Shown here piece after piece: positions 9,008 through 17,633 of a DNA stretch of 64,000 nucleotides. Source of the stretch: Variovorax sp. CF079. Its GTDB lineage: Bacteria; Pseudomonadota; Gammaproteobacteria; Burkholderiales; Burkholderiaceae_C. Position 1 is the stretch's first letter. Each line of letters starts with the position of its first letter. The translations under genes and the position numbers were made by a program. The notes beneath the pieces are model-generated. The model made no database searches and was not told where the DNA came from. It worked only from the letters and a program-made list of their open reading frames with translations. The stretch is taken from contig NZ_FMZU01000018.1 in the NCBI RefSeq assembly GCF_900101545.1, positions 1 through 64,000 on the forward strand, written 5' to 3'.

Positions 9008-10578
9008 AAACGCTCGCGCGCGCGCTGGGCTTCGGCATCGCGGGGCTCGCGCAGGCCGCGGCCATCGCGGCCCCCTGGAACGGACAGCCGCTCTGGTGGC
9101 TGCAGCTGATCTCGCTCGCGGCGCTGGCCTGGCAGCTCGATGCGCTGCGGGCTCGCACCAGCCCGCGCTCTTCGTGGCGCAGCGCAGCCTTCTACGGCTG
9201 GCTGTTCGCGACCGCCTGGCTCTGCGGCACTTTCTGGTGGCTCTTCGTCTCGATGCACACCTACGGCGGCCTCGCTGCGCCGCTCGCTGCGCTGGCGGTG
9301 CTTGCGCTCTCTGCGGCGCTGGCGCTGTACTACGCCGCGGCCTGTGCCTTCTTCGTCGCGTTCGCACCCGCCAGCCGGGCGTACGCGGCCGCGCTGTTCG
9401 CGGCCCTGTGGACCCTGGCCGAGCTGTTGCGCAACAGCTTGTTCACCGGCTTTCCGTGGGGTGCCGGCGGCTACGCGCACGTCGACGGGCCGCTTGCCGC
9501 CTATGTGCCCTGGCTCGGCGTCTACGGCGTCGGCATGCTGGCCGCGGGCATCGCGACGCTGGCAGCCCTGTTGCTTCGCCATGTGCGCGGCCGCGCATTG
9601 GCGGCGCCGGTCGCCGTGGCGCTGGTGCTGCTTTGCGTGCCCGCTCTCATCGGCGCGGCACGCGGCGAAGCCGATGAGGCAGCACAGTCGCGCGGCCGCC
9701 TCGGCCTCGCGCTGCTGCAAGGCAACATCCCGCAGGACGAGAAATTCATTCCGGGCGGCGGCATCGCGACCGCGCTGAGCTGGTACGGCGAGCAGCTGCA
9801 GAGCGCGACCGCATCGCTCGTGATCACGCCCGAGACTGCGCTGCCTCTGCTGCCTTCGCAATTGCCGCCCGGTTATCTCGATGCGATCGCTGCGCGCTAT
9901 GCGAACGGCAAGCAGGCCGCCATCGTGGGCCTGCCCTTGGGCGATGGCCGGCTCTACACCAACACCGTGCTGGGCTTCGGCCCGGGCCAGGGCACACCCT
10001 ATCGCTACGACAAGCACCACCTCGTGCCCTTCGGCGAATTCATTCCGGGGATGTTCCGCTGGTTCACCGAGATGATGAACATCCCGCTCGGCGACTTCAA
10101 GAGCGGCGGCCTCGCGCAGCCGCCCTTCGCGTGGCAGGGCCAGCGCATCGCGCCCAACATTTGCTATGAAGATCTGTTCGGTGACGAGATCGGCGCGAAC
10201 TTTCGCGACGAAGCCAGCGCGCCCACCATGCTGCTCAACGTGAGCAACATCGCCTGGTTCGGCGACAGCATCGCGATCGACCAGCACCTGGCCATCTCGC
10301 GCATGCGTGCCCTCGAGTTCCAGCGACCGATGGTGCGCGCCACCAACACCGGCGCCACCGTCGTCATCGACCACCGCGGCCGCGTCACGCATGCGCTGCC
10401 GCGGCTCACGCGCGGCGTGCTGGTGGCAGAGGTCGAAGGCCGCACCGGACTGACGCCCTATGCGATGTGGGTCTCGCGCTTCGGCCTCTGGCCGCTGTGG
10501 GGGCTGGCGCTGCTGATCGTGGCGGCGAAGCTGCTGCTCAGCCGGCGACAGGCCAGTCGCGCAACTTCCCGGGGTTGA
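9004..10578 (+). CDS. lnt: Apolipoprotein N-acyltransferase
   Basis: A 524-residue inner-membrane enzyme that N-acylates the lipid-modified cysteine of lipoproteins, the last step of lipoprotein maturation. About seven hydrophobic segments occupy residues 5-220, followed by a nitrilase-like catalytic domain and a C-terminal membrane helix. The catalytic triad is seen: E277 (TPETALP), K337 (YDKHHLVPFGEF) and C387 (NICYEDLFG). The start is TTG at 9004, overlapping the corC stop, so translation is probably coupled. The 3' end overlaps the convergent FAD oxidase gene by 41 bases. Confidence 0.95.
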   Translation: MKTLARALGFGIAGLAQAAAIAAPWNGQPLWWLQLISLAALAWQLDALRARTSPRSSWRSAAFYGWLFATAWLCGTFWWLFVSMHTYGGLAAPLAALAVLALSAALALYYAAACAFFVAFAPASRAYAAALFAALWTLAELLRNSLFTGFPWGAGGYAHVDGPLAAYVPWLGVYGVGMLAAGIATLAALLLRHVRGRALAAPVAVALVLLCVPALIGAARGEADEAAQSRGRLGLALLQGNIPQDEKFIPGGGIATALSWYGEQLQSATASLVITPETALPLLPSQLPPGYLDAIAARYANGKQAAIVGLPLGDGRLYTNTVLGFGPGQGTPYRYDKHHLVPFGEFIPGMFRWFTEMMNIPLGDFKSGGLAQPPFAWQGQRIAPNICYEDLFGDEIGANFRDEASAPTMLLNVSNIAWFGDSIAIDQHLAISRMRALEFQRPMVRATNTGATVVIDHRGRVTHALPRLTRGVLVAEVEGRTGLTPYAMWVSRFGLWPLWGLALLIVAAKLLLSRRQASRATSRG

Positions 10579-11896
10579 GCAGGCCCTGCGGGTCGAAGCG
10601 CTTCTTCATTTCGATCACCTCGGGCGGCAGCGGACCGCCGGCCTTGCCGTCCTCGACGATGTTGACGTGCGGGTTGTTGATGTGCACGCCGCGCTCGCGG
10701 TGCAGGCGGATGATCTCGTCGAGCCGCTCCTCGGTCGTGAAGCGCACCAGCTGCAGCCCGCTGCAGGTCATCAGGCCTGCGGCAGTGCGCAGGAACTCCA
10801 GGTGCATCATGACCTCGCCCGCGAACAACTGCTCCATCTCGGCGACTTGCTGCACATGCTGTCCCGGCGTGAAGCCGCTTTGCAGATAGGTCAGGTTCTT
10901 GTCGACCTTGAGGGCATGCAGCGTCGTGTGGTTCCAGGTGAACTCCATCAGCGTGCGGTTGCTCTTCTGCACCTCCTCGGCCGTCTTGCGGTAGCTCACC
11001 GTGCCGCCGTGCGCTTCAACGAGTTCCAGCATCGGCGCCTCGCAGGATTCGGCCACCAGAGAGAGCACCGCATGGCAGCCCTTCGGCAGATGCTCGGCCA
11101 GCTGCGCCAGGTGGTCCGGCACCGGGCTTCCGAAGAAGGCGACCTCGCGTTTGACGATCCCCGGTGCATGGGCGAGTGCATCGGCAAAGGCCAGCGCCTG
11201 GTCGAAGGACTCGAAGACGTCCAGGCTCTCCAGCCACGGATGGGCCGGTGCCAGCCCCACCTCGAGCTCGAGCACCAGCCCGTTGGTGCCCCAAAGGTGG
11301 TGCATGCGCAAGGCTTCCGCGCCGCGCAGCTCGACGACCTGCGGTTCGGCCTCGATCGTCATCGCGCGCAGGCCCAGCACATTGCCGGTGGCGCCCAGCG
11401 GCCCGTAGTTGATCGAACCCACGCCGCCGAAGCCGCCGCCGAAGAGCCCGCCCAATGTCGCGCTGCGGTAGGTGGAGGGCACGCAGCGCAGTTCCTGGCC
11501 CGAAGGCCGCGTGTGCTTCTCGAGCTCGCCGAGCCGGATGCCCGCCTGTGCGCGCGCCACGCCGGGGCGCACCCATTGCATGGCGTTGTAGCCCGTCATG
11601 TCGAGCACCACGCCGCCTGCGAGCGGCGTGGTCTGGCCGTAGTTGCCGGTGCCGCTGCCGCGGATCGTGATCGGCACGCCGCGGCGCGCGCAGGCGCTCA
11701 CCACCGCACGGATCTCGTCTTCGGTGCGCGGGCGCACCACGGCATCCGCGCGCTTGTCTTTCAGCTGGCGTTGCAGCACCGGGCTGAACCACGAGAAGTC
11801 CTGCGAGAGCCGGGCGATGCGGCTCTCGTCGGTGATCCAGTCGAGTTCGGGCAGTTCCAGATGCAATTGCTCGATGGCGGATGCGGGCGCGTTCAT
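10538..11896 (-). CDS. FAD-binding oxidase (GlcD/PCMH type)
   Basis: A 452-residue flavoprotein of the GlcD family. The PCMH-type FAD-binding domain spans about residues 50-225 (TIRGSGTGNYGQ, and ATLGGLFGGGFGG in the pyrophosphate-binding stretch), followed by a C-terminal FAD-oxidase domain ending in GLLNPGKL, the usual FAD C-terminal motif. Relatives oxidise D-2-hydroxy acids, aldonolactones or alcohols. It is the last gene of the ABC/creatininase operon, seven bases after the permease stop, so it probably oxidises the imported compound or a breakdown product; the substrate is unknown. It overlaps lnt tail to tail. Confidence 0.88.
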   Translation of the reverse strand: MNAPASAIEQLHLELPELDWITDESRIARLSQDFSWFSPVLQRQLKDKRADAVVRPRTEDEIRAVVSACARRGVPITIRGSGTGNYGQTTPLAGGVVLDMTGYNAMQWVRPGVARAQAGIRLGELEKHTRPSGQELRCVPSTYRSATLGGLFGGGFGGVGSINYGPLGATGNVLGLRAMTIEAEPQVVELRGAEALRMHHLWGTNGLVLELEVGLAPAHPWLESLDVFESFDQALAFADALAHAPGIVKREVAFFGSPVPDHLAQLAEHLPKGCHAVLSLVAESCEAPMLELVEAHGGTVSYRKTAEEVQKSNRTLMEFTWNHTTLHALKVDKNLTYLQSGFTPGQHVQQVAEMEQLFAGEVMMHLEFLRTAAGLMTCSGLQLVRFTTEERLDEIIRLHRERGVHINNPHVNIVEDGKAGGPLPPEVIEMKKRFDPQGLLNPGKLRDWPVAG

Positions 11897-11903
11897 GAAG
11901 AAA

Positions 11904-12710
11904 TCAGTCTTGTGAAAGTTCGCTCGCGTGCCAGGAGCCGAGCGCGAGCTTGGTGAGCCAGGCCATCAGCACGAACAGCGCGACGCCGGTCAATGAAATC
12001 AGCAGCAAGGCCGCGAACATGCGCGGGATGTTGAGCTGGAAGCCGGCCTGCAGGATCTGGTAGGCCAGCCCCGCGCCGGAGCCGCCGGTGCCTGCCACGA
12101 ATTCGGCCACGACGGCGCCGATCAGCGCCAGGCCGCTCGAGATGCGCAGCCCGCCGAAGAAGTAGGGCAGCGCGCTCGGAATGCGCAGGCGCACCAGCTG
12201 CTGCCAGCGCGTCGCACGGTTGAGCTTGAAGTAGCTTTGCAGGTCGGGCTCGACGCTGCGCAGGCCGAGCGTGGTGTTGCTGATGATCGGGAACAGCGCG
12301 ACCAGCGCCGCGCACACCACCATCGCAGCGGTCGGGTTCTTGACCCAGATGATGATGAGCGGCGCCACTGCGACGATCGGCGTCACCTGCAGCAGCACGG
12401 CATAGGGAAAGAGCGCGGTCTCGATGCGCTTGCTCTGCACGAAGAGGAAGGAGATCAGCACGCCCGCGATCGTGGCCGCCACGAAGGACAGGACGGTGAT
12501 CTTCAGCGTGACGAGCAGCGCGTTTCCGAGCGGCACCCAGTCAGCGATGAGCGTCTTCATCATCAGGTAGGGCGAGGGCACGAGGTAGGGCGGCAGCTCC
12601 ATGGCCGTGACCAACCCCTGCCACAGTGCGAGCAGCACCACGCCCACCAGCACCGGATACAGCACGCGCTGCGCGCGCGGCTGCTGCAGAAGAGGCAGCC
12701 GCGCGCTCAA
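11904..12710 (-). CDS. ABC transporter permease (SsuC/ThiX type)
   Basis: A 268-residue inner-membrane permease with about six hydrophobic segments. The BPD_transp_1 EAA-loop region shows as RIPSALPYFFGGLRISSGLAL. It belongs to the nitrate/sulfonate/thiamine-precursor importers. The start is a TTG at 12710 that overlaps the ATPase gene stop (TTGA). This was chosen over longer in-frame extensions because the extended part only shadows the ATPase gene. It forms one importer with the ATPase and the NMT1-type binding protein. Confidence 0.9.
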   Translation of the reverse strand: MSARLPLLQQPRAQRVLYPVLVGVVLLALWQGLVTAMELPPYLVPSPYLMMKTLIADWVPLGNALLVTLKITVLSFVAATIAGVLISFLFVQSKRIETALFPYAVLLQVTPIVAVAPLIIIWVKNPTAAMVVCAALVALFPIISNTTLGLRSVEPDLQSYFKLNRATRWQQLVRLRIPSALPYFFGGLRISSGLALIGAVVAEFVAGTGGSGAGLAYQILQAGFQLNIPRMFAALLLISLTGVALFVLMAWLTKLALGSWHASELSQD

Positions 12711-13549
12711 ACCGCGGACTCCTCGTGCGTGCCATTGCTGGCGCGCAGCAGGCTGTCCTGCAGCCGCTTCGCATAGCGACTGAACTGCGGCGAGACCATG
12801 AAGTCGGCGCTGCGCGGATAGGGCTCGTCGATCAGGACCTGCTCGACCACGCGGCCCGGCCGCGCCGCCATCATGATCACGCGGTTCGACAGGAACACCG
12901 CCTCGTGGATCGAGTGGGTGACGAAGATCACGGTCAACTTTTTCTTGCGCCAGAGGTCGAGCAGCTCGGCATCGAGCTTGTGGCGCGTGATCTCGTCCAG
13001 CGCGCCGAAGGGCTCGTCCATCAGCAGCAGGTCGGGCTGGGTCACCAGCCCGCGCGCGATCGACACGCGCATCTGCATGCCGCCGGAGAGCGCGCGCGGC
13101 AAAGCCTGTGCGAACTTGTCCAGGCCCACCAGCTCGAGCGCCTCCGCGACGCGGGCGTCGGCCTCCTTGCGCGGCACGCCGGCCAGATCCAGCGGCAGGC
13201 GCACGTTGCTGCGCACGCTGGCCCAGGGCATCAGCGTCGGCGACTGGAACACGAAGGCCATCTTGTGGGCGCAGCTGTGGAGCTCGGCCACCGGCTTGCG
13301 CCACAGCAGGAGGCGGCCGTCGCTCGGCTCCAGCATGCCGGCCACCATCTTGAGCAGCGTGCTCTTGCCGCAGCCCGAGGGGCCCAGCAGCGTGACGAAC
13401 TCGCCTTCTGCGATGGCGAGGTCCACCGGCAGCAGCGCCTGAGTGCCGTTGGGGTAGGTCTTCTCCGCCGAGAGCACCTCGACCGCGGGCATGGCGGGTA
13501 CAGCGGGTGCCGCGGGCGGCGCGAGGACAGCGGGCTCGATGCGATTCAT
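12707..13549 (-). CDS. ABC transporter ATP-binding protein (SsuB/TauB type)
   Basis: A 280-residue ATPase subunit. Walker A is GPSGCGKST (56-64), the signature is LSGGM (153-157), and Walker B is LLLMDEP with the catalytic glutamate at 178; the H-loop follows in FVTHSIHEA. An alanine/proline-rich N-terminal extension of about 20 residues precedes the fold and may mean the real start lies a little downstream. It energises import together with the adjoining permease and binding protein. Confidence 0.93.
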   Translation of the reverse strand: MNRIEPAVLAPPAAPAVPAMPAVEVLSAEKTYPNGTQALLPVDLAIAEGEFVTLLGPSGCGKSTLLKMVAGMLEPSDGRLLLWRKPVAELHSCAHKMAFVFQSPTLMPWASVRSNVRLPLDLAGVPRKEADARVAEALELVGLDKFAQALPRALSGGMQMRVSIARGLVTQPDLLLMDEPFGALDEITRHKLDAELLDLWRKKKLTVIFVTHSIHEAVFLSNRVIMMAARPGRVVEQVLIDEPYPRSADFMVSPQFSRYAKRLQDSLLRASNGTHEESAV

Positions 13550-13556
13550 GACGATG

Positions 13557-14552
13557 TCAGGGCAGGACCTTGGCGTCCTTCACGAACTCGGTCGTGTAGG
13601 TCTTCGCGATCTCGACCTTGGCCGGGTCGAGCAGCTTGGCAGCGACCAGGAAGTCGTAGCTCGCTTTGGCGCGCGCATCGGTGATCACGCCGATGCCCAT
13701 CGTCGCGGCATCGCCGCCGGTGACCATGCCCATCTCCTTGAGCTTGGCGACGCTGTAGGCCAGCTGGTCGTCGGTCATGTTGGGGTTGTCCTTCTTGATC
13801 AGCACGTTGGCCGGCGCCGGGTCGGCCAGGTAGCTTTTCCAGCCCTCGGCCGAGGCCTTGACGAAGGCCGCCACCTGCTTGCTGCGCTCCTTCACGGTCT
13901 TGTCCATGCACGACACCGTGGTCGCGTAGGCCGGAAAGCCGTGGTCGCTGAACATCAGCACGGTGCTCTTCACGCCCGCCTTCTGGATCGCATAGGGCTC
14001 GGAGGTCAGGTAGCCCTGCTGCGCGGTGTTCTTGTCGGCCACGAAGGGCTGGATGTTGAAGGTGTAGGGCCGCGTCTGTTCGTCGGTGAGGCCGAACTTG
14101 GCCTTCAGCCAGGGCCAGTAGCCGCGGTTGGCCTGCGAGCCGATCAGGATGGTCTTGCCCTTCAGGTCCTCGAACTTCTTGACGTCGTCGTGCGCGATCA
14201 GGACCTGCGGGTCTTTCTGGAAGAAAGCCGCCACGTTGACCACCGGCACGCCGCCTTCGCGCACCTGCATCATCTGGATGTCGCTCGAGCCCATGATGCA
14301 GTCGGCCTGGCCGGCGGCCATCATCTGCGTGATGTTGACCTGCGGGCCGCCCATCTTGATGGTGACGTCCAGCCCGTACTTCTTGTAGATGCCCTGCGCG
14401 ACCGCCTGGTAGAAGCCGCCATGCTCGGCCTGCGCATACCAGTTCGTCATGTAGGTGAACTTGTCCTGGGCTTGCGCCGGAGCGGCGACAGCGAAGGCGA
14501 GGGCGGCTGCGGCAGCCAGTTGACCGAAGCGGAAAGCAGGATGGTGGCGCAT
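13557..14552 (-). CDS. ABC transporter substrate-binding protein (NMT1/THI5-like)
   Basis: A 331-residue periplasmic binding protein with a signal peptide cleaved after about residue 28 (AQA). The mature part shows the NMT1/THI5-like fold: TYMTNWYAQAEHGGFYQAVA at the start, and GSSDIQMMQ and LKGKTILIGSQ in the lobes. This family captures aromatic or heterocyclic small molecules such as pyrimidine thiamine precursors (ThiY) and riboflavin (RibY). The start at 14552 is preferred because AGAGAGG precedes it and the signal peptide begins there. With a creatininase and two redox enzymes alongside, the ligand may be a nitrogen heterocycle. Confidence 0.88.
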   Translation of the reverse strand: MRHHPAFRFGQLAAAAALAFAVAAPAQAQDKFTYMTNWYAQAEHGGFYQAVAQGIYKKYGLDVTIKMGGPQVNITQMMAAGQADCIMGSSDIQMMQVREGGVPVVNVAAFFQKDPQVLIAHDDVKKFEDLKGKTILIGSQANRGYWPWLKAKFGLTDEQTRPYTFNIQPFVADKNTAQQGYLTSEPYAIQKAGVKSTVLMFSDHGFPAYATTVSCMDKTVKERSKQVAAFVKASAEGWKSYLADPAPANVLIKKDNPNMTDDQLAYSVAKLKEMGMVTGGDAATMGIGVITDARAKASYDFLVAAKLLDPAKVEIAKTYTTEFVKDAKVLP

Positions 14553-14619
14553 GGTGTGGACCTCTCTCGGTGGGAAAAAAAGAACGATGGAAACGGGCGC
14601 TCTATGCAAGTAGCGGGCC

Positions 14620-15486
14620 TCAGGCAATGGGCTGGAAAGCGGACTGGATGAAGCCCTGCTGGTGCCCGCGCTCCCAGGTGGCTTCTTCGCGCACCACCCA
14701 GCGCAGCGCGTAGAGCTCGGTCAGCGCCTGGACCCAGCTCGCGGCGAGCGTGTCGAGGATCTCTTCGCCCTGTTCGCGCGTGGCGCTGGTGGGGTCGCCG
14801 ATCACGCCGCTCGGGCCGAAGTCGCGCGCGGTCCAGGCGCAGGCCGGGCGGCCGTCGGCCGACAGCAGCTTGATCGGGAAGGGCGGCGGAAAGTTGGCCG
14901 CGGCACGTTCCATGTGCACCGTGTCGGGCGCGAGCGCGAGCATCAGCGCGGTCTCGGAATGGCCGGCATGCATCGACAGCTTCTTTTCCTGTTCGCTGAT
15001 TTGGCTGCTCGAGGCATTGGGCAGGCGCGAGACGCCGTGCGGCACGACCACGAAGTCGCCATGGCGCAGGCGCAGCTCGCGCGCGGCCATCTCCAGCACC
15101 TGCGGCTGGCCGCCGTGGCCGTTGGCGAACAGCAGCTTGCGAAAGCCGGCGCGGTAGACCGACTCGCCGATCTCGGTCACGGTCGAGAGCAAGGTGGTGC
15201 CGGTCAGCGTCATGGTGCCGGGAAAGTGCAGGTGCTCTTCCGATTTGCCGTAGGTGATGGTCGGCAGAGCGAAGGCGCGCACCTCGGCCGGCAGGCGCTC
15301 GAGCGCCTTGCCCATCACGCCGGAGGAAATCACGCTGTCGACCGAACAGGGCAGGTGCGGCCCGTGCTGCTCGATCGCGCCGCAGGGCAGCACGATCACC
15401 GTGTTCTCGCGGTCGGGCAGCGCGTCGATCTCGGTCCAGCTCAGGTAGGGCAGGAAGCGGTGGGGCGGGATGTAGCCGTGGAGCAT
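14620..15486 (-). CDS. Creatininase family amidohydrolase
   Basis: A 288-residue member of the creatininase family, metal-dependent hydrolases of cyclic amides and formamides. Metal-site residues are visible as E39 and H41 in EQHG, D50, H124 in ANGHGG and the HAGHSETA segment (173-180). The start at 15486 gives the canonical N-terminus; longer open frame upstream only shadows the neighbouring gene. Relatives act on creatinine, on the formamide of a riboflavin/F420 precursor, and on other lactams. Within this operon it probably opens a ring of the imported substrate, which is inference. Confidence 0.9.
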   Translation of the reverse strand: MLHGYIPPHRFLPYLSWTEIDALPDRENTVIVLPCGAIEQHGPHLPCSVDSVISSGVMGKALERLPAEVRAFALPTITYGKSEEHLHFPGTMTLTGTTLLSTVTEIGESVYRAGFRKLLFANGHGGQPQVLEMAARELRLRHGDFVVVPHGVSRLPNASSSQISEQEKKLSMHAGHSETALMLALAPDTVHMERAAANFPPPFPIKLLSADGRPACAWTARDFGPSGVIGDPTSATREQGEEILDTLAASWVQALTELYALRWVVREEATWERGHQQGFIQSAFQPIA

Positions 15487-15518
15487 GGGGCGTCCTGTGT
15501 GGGAAGAGGGAGGTGTGC

Positions 15519-16106
15519 TCAGGCGAAGCGCGCCATCGCGTTGCCGACGCGCTGCATGAAGCGTTTGCGCTGGGGCTCGGTCGCCACGTTCATGTGGTAG
15601 TGCGCGTGGTAGTCGACGCGCGCCTGCCGGCCGGTGAGGCGCGGCATGTAGCGCGTCACGATCTTGCGCGGCGGGTCGCCCATGTACCAGGCCACCCAGC
15701 GCGGGCGGCCGTAGGTCACGACGGCCGAGATGCGCTTGATGTGCGTCAGCTTCGGTTTCACGTTGGCCGGGTCGCTGAGGTCGAAGGCCACGCCCGGCAT
15801 GAAGAGGCGGTCGAAGTAGCCCTTGAGCATCGCCGGCAGGCCGAAGCACCAAGTCGGAAAGCAGAACACGATGCCCTCGGCCCACTGCAGCCGCTCGATG
15901 TAGGGCCTGAGCGGCAACTGGTTTCTCGGCACCTCGTGGTAGCCCAGGCGCTCCTCGCGCGAGAGCACGGGATTGAAGCCTTCGGCGTAGAGATCGCAAT
16001 CGTCCACCTCGTGCCCGGCCGCGCGCAGGTTGCGCAGCACTTCCTGGTGCAGGGCGGCGTGGAAGCTGGTTTCGACCGGGTGGCAGTAGACGACGAGCAC
16101 GCGCAT
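15519..16106 (-). CDS. NAD(P)H:quinone oxidoreductase, flavodoxin-like fold (KefF/MdaB family)
   Basis: A 195-residue flavodoxin-fold reductase beginning MRVLVVYCHPVETSFH, the typical FMN-binding start of KefF/YwrO/MdaB proteins. FPTWCFGLPAMLKGYFDR forms the flavin-binding loop and interface. It is the first gene of the minus-strand operon, 32 bases before creatininase. Likely roles are FMN- or FAD-dependent reduction of a quinone or of the imported heterocycle. The divergent peroxiredoxin operon starts about 175 bases away. Confidence 0.87.
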   Translation of the reverse strand: MRVLVVYCHPVETSFHAALHQEVLRNLRAAGHEVDDCDLYAEGFNPVLSREERLGYHEVPRNQLPLRPYIERLQWAEGIVFCFPTWCFGLPAMLKGYFDRLFMPGVAFDLSDPANVKPKLTHIKRISAVVTYGRPRWVAWYMGDPPRKIVTRYMPRLTGRQARVDYHAHYHMNVATEPQRKRFMQRVGNAMARFA

Positions 16107-16282
16107 GGGTGTTTGACCGCTTAATCAGAGCAAGTGGTCAGCTTATGCAAGCGACATGCCAGCGATCCCGCACCGAAAGAGGGAGTGGTCTTGCTCGTTG
16201 TGCCTTCCTTCGACAAGTGATACGGTCGAATTTCCGTCGTTCGCCTGAACGCACAACAAAGGAACATGCCGTGGGAGACCCT

Positions 16283-16945
16283 ATGCGCCCGCTGCAACCT
16301 GGAGAACCCGCGCCCGAGTTCGCGCTTCCCGCGATCAATGTCGAAGGCGCAGTTTCTCTTGCCGATCTGCGCGGCCGCCCCTTCCTGATCGGCTTCTTTC
16401 GCGGGCTGCACTGCCCGTTCTGCCGGCGGCAGGTGATGCAGCTCGGTGCCCTGCAGCCTGCGCTGCGCGCCATTGGGGTCGAGACCCTGGCCGTGATCAA
16501 CACGCCGCTCGAACGCGCCCGGCTGTACTTCCGCTACCACCCGACGCCGATCATGCTTCTGAGCGACCCGGATTGCCGCACGCACCAGGCCTTCGGCGTG
16601 CCGCACATCGAATTCCTGCCCGAAGGCAGCAGCGAGCGGTCCGAATGGCCTTCGCGCGCGAGCATGGCGGAATTCGAAGCCGCGCGCATCAACCCGACCG
16701 GCGAGCTGCCGGAACCGACGCAGCCGATGGCAAGTAACGCCATCCTCAACGCCATGGACGGCTTCGAGCTCGACGAAGTCGATACTGCGATCCTCGCGAA
16801 CCACGCCACTCAGCTCGCCGGCCACTTCCTGGTCGATGGAGCCGGCATCGTCGCGTGGGCACAGATCGAGGCGCTCGACGGGCCCAACAGCCTCAGCATC
16901 TTCCCGAGCGCGGCGCAGATCATCGCCGCCGCCGGCAGCCTGTGA
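16283..16945 (+). CDS. Peroxiredoxin-like (AhpC/TSA) protein
   Basis: A 220-residue thioredoxin-fold protein of the AhpC/TSA group with a C-P-F-C motif (C44, C47) in GLHCPFCRRQ. The spacing is thioredoxin-like rather than the usual single peroxidatic cysteine, so disulphide exchange or peroxidase activity are both possible. The ATG at 16283 has GGGAGA upstream; a GTG at 16271 preceded by AAGGA is an alternative. It is the first gene of a tight plus-strand operon (gaps of 18, 19 and 25 bases) with a 2OG oxygenase, a small DUF6494-like protein and a SagB-like nitroreductase. Confidence 0.82.
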   Translation: MRPLQPGEPAPEFALPAINVEGAVSLADLRGRPFLIGFFRGLHCPFCRRQVMQLGALQPALRAIGVETLAVINTPLERARLYFRYHPTPIMLLSDPDCRTHQAFGVPHIEFLPEGSSERSEWPSRASMAEFEAARINPTGELPEPTQPMASNAILNAMDGFELDEVDTAILANHATQLAGHFLVDGAGIVAWAQIEALDGPNSLSIFPSAAQIIAAAGSL

Positions 16946-16963
16946 TGCTGACGAGGCGCGGCC

Positions 16964-17614
16964 ATGGTCAAGGAAAGCAACCGGTGGATGGAAGCCTCGG
17001 ATGTCATTCCGATGTTTCCCAGCCTGGTCTGGAAAATCCAGTTCGAGGCCAGCTTGCGTGACGCGCTGGCACGAGGCATCCTCGCAGCGCTGGCGGACAT
17101 GCGGCGCGGCCTGCCGCCGCTCGAAGCCGGCCGCGGCTGGCAGTCGGGGCAGGCCGTGCATGAACGCGAGGACTTTCGCGACCTGGTTTCGTGTGTCCGT
17201 CGCGGCGTCACGAGCATCCTGCGATTTCTGCGATTTCTGCGAATCGGCGATGCCTTCGAGATCACGGCCTGCTGGGCCACCGTGCTGGCCAAGGGCGCCG
17301 CACACAAGATTCACAGCCACCCCAACAATTTCCTGAGCGGTGTCTACTACGTGTGCACCCCACCGGGCGCCGACGCCATCAACTTTCATGACCCGAGGCG
17401 CCAGACCGCCGTCATCAGGCCCCCGGTCGTGGAACTGACAGCTGACAACACCGACCAGGTGGTGGTCAAGGTGCGCAACGGAACGCTTCTGATGTTTCCC
17501 TCCTTCCTGGAGCACTCCGTCGATGCCAACCTGAGCGAAGAAGAACGAATCAGCGTCAGCTTCAACGCGATGTTCTCTTCGTTCACGCAGCAGTTGAGCA
17601 AGCCGCTCTGGTAA
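16964..17614 (+). CDS. Putative 2-oxoglutarate-Fe(II) oxygenase
   Basis: A 216-residue protein resembling the TIGR02466-type putative 2OG-Fe(II) oxygenases. The double-stranded beta-helix motifs are visible: HSHPNNFLSGVYYV with histidines 117 and 119, the distal histidine 184 in FPSFLEHSV, and arginine 195 in EERISVSFN, which would hold 2-oxoglutarate. Relatives are uncharacterised; some hydroxylate proteins or peptides. It lies 18 bases after the peroxiredoxin and 19 before the 66-residue small-protein gene, which makes that small protein one conceivable substrate, though nothing in the sequence proves it. Confidence 0.78.
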   Translation: MVKESNRWMEASDVIPMFPSLVWKIQFEASLRDALARGILAALADMRRGLPPLEAGRGWQSGQAVHEREDFRDLVSCVRRGVTSILRFLRFLRIGDAFEITACWATVLAKGAAHKIHSHPNNFLSGVYYVCTPPGADAINFHDPRRQTAVIRPPVVELTADNTDQVVVKVRNGTLLMFPSFLEHSVDANLSEEERISVSFNAMFSSFTQQLSKPLW

Positions 17615-17633
17615 CACCAACCGGGAGATCCTG

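Noticed and set aside
7304..9367. A 687-residue minus-strand open frame
   Set aside because: Antisense to the GNAT, corC and lnt genes; arginine/alanine-rich shadow.
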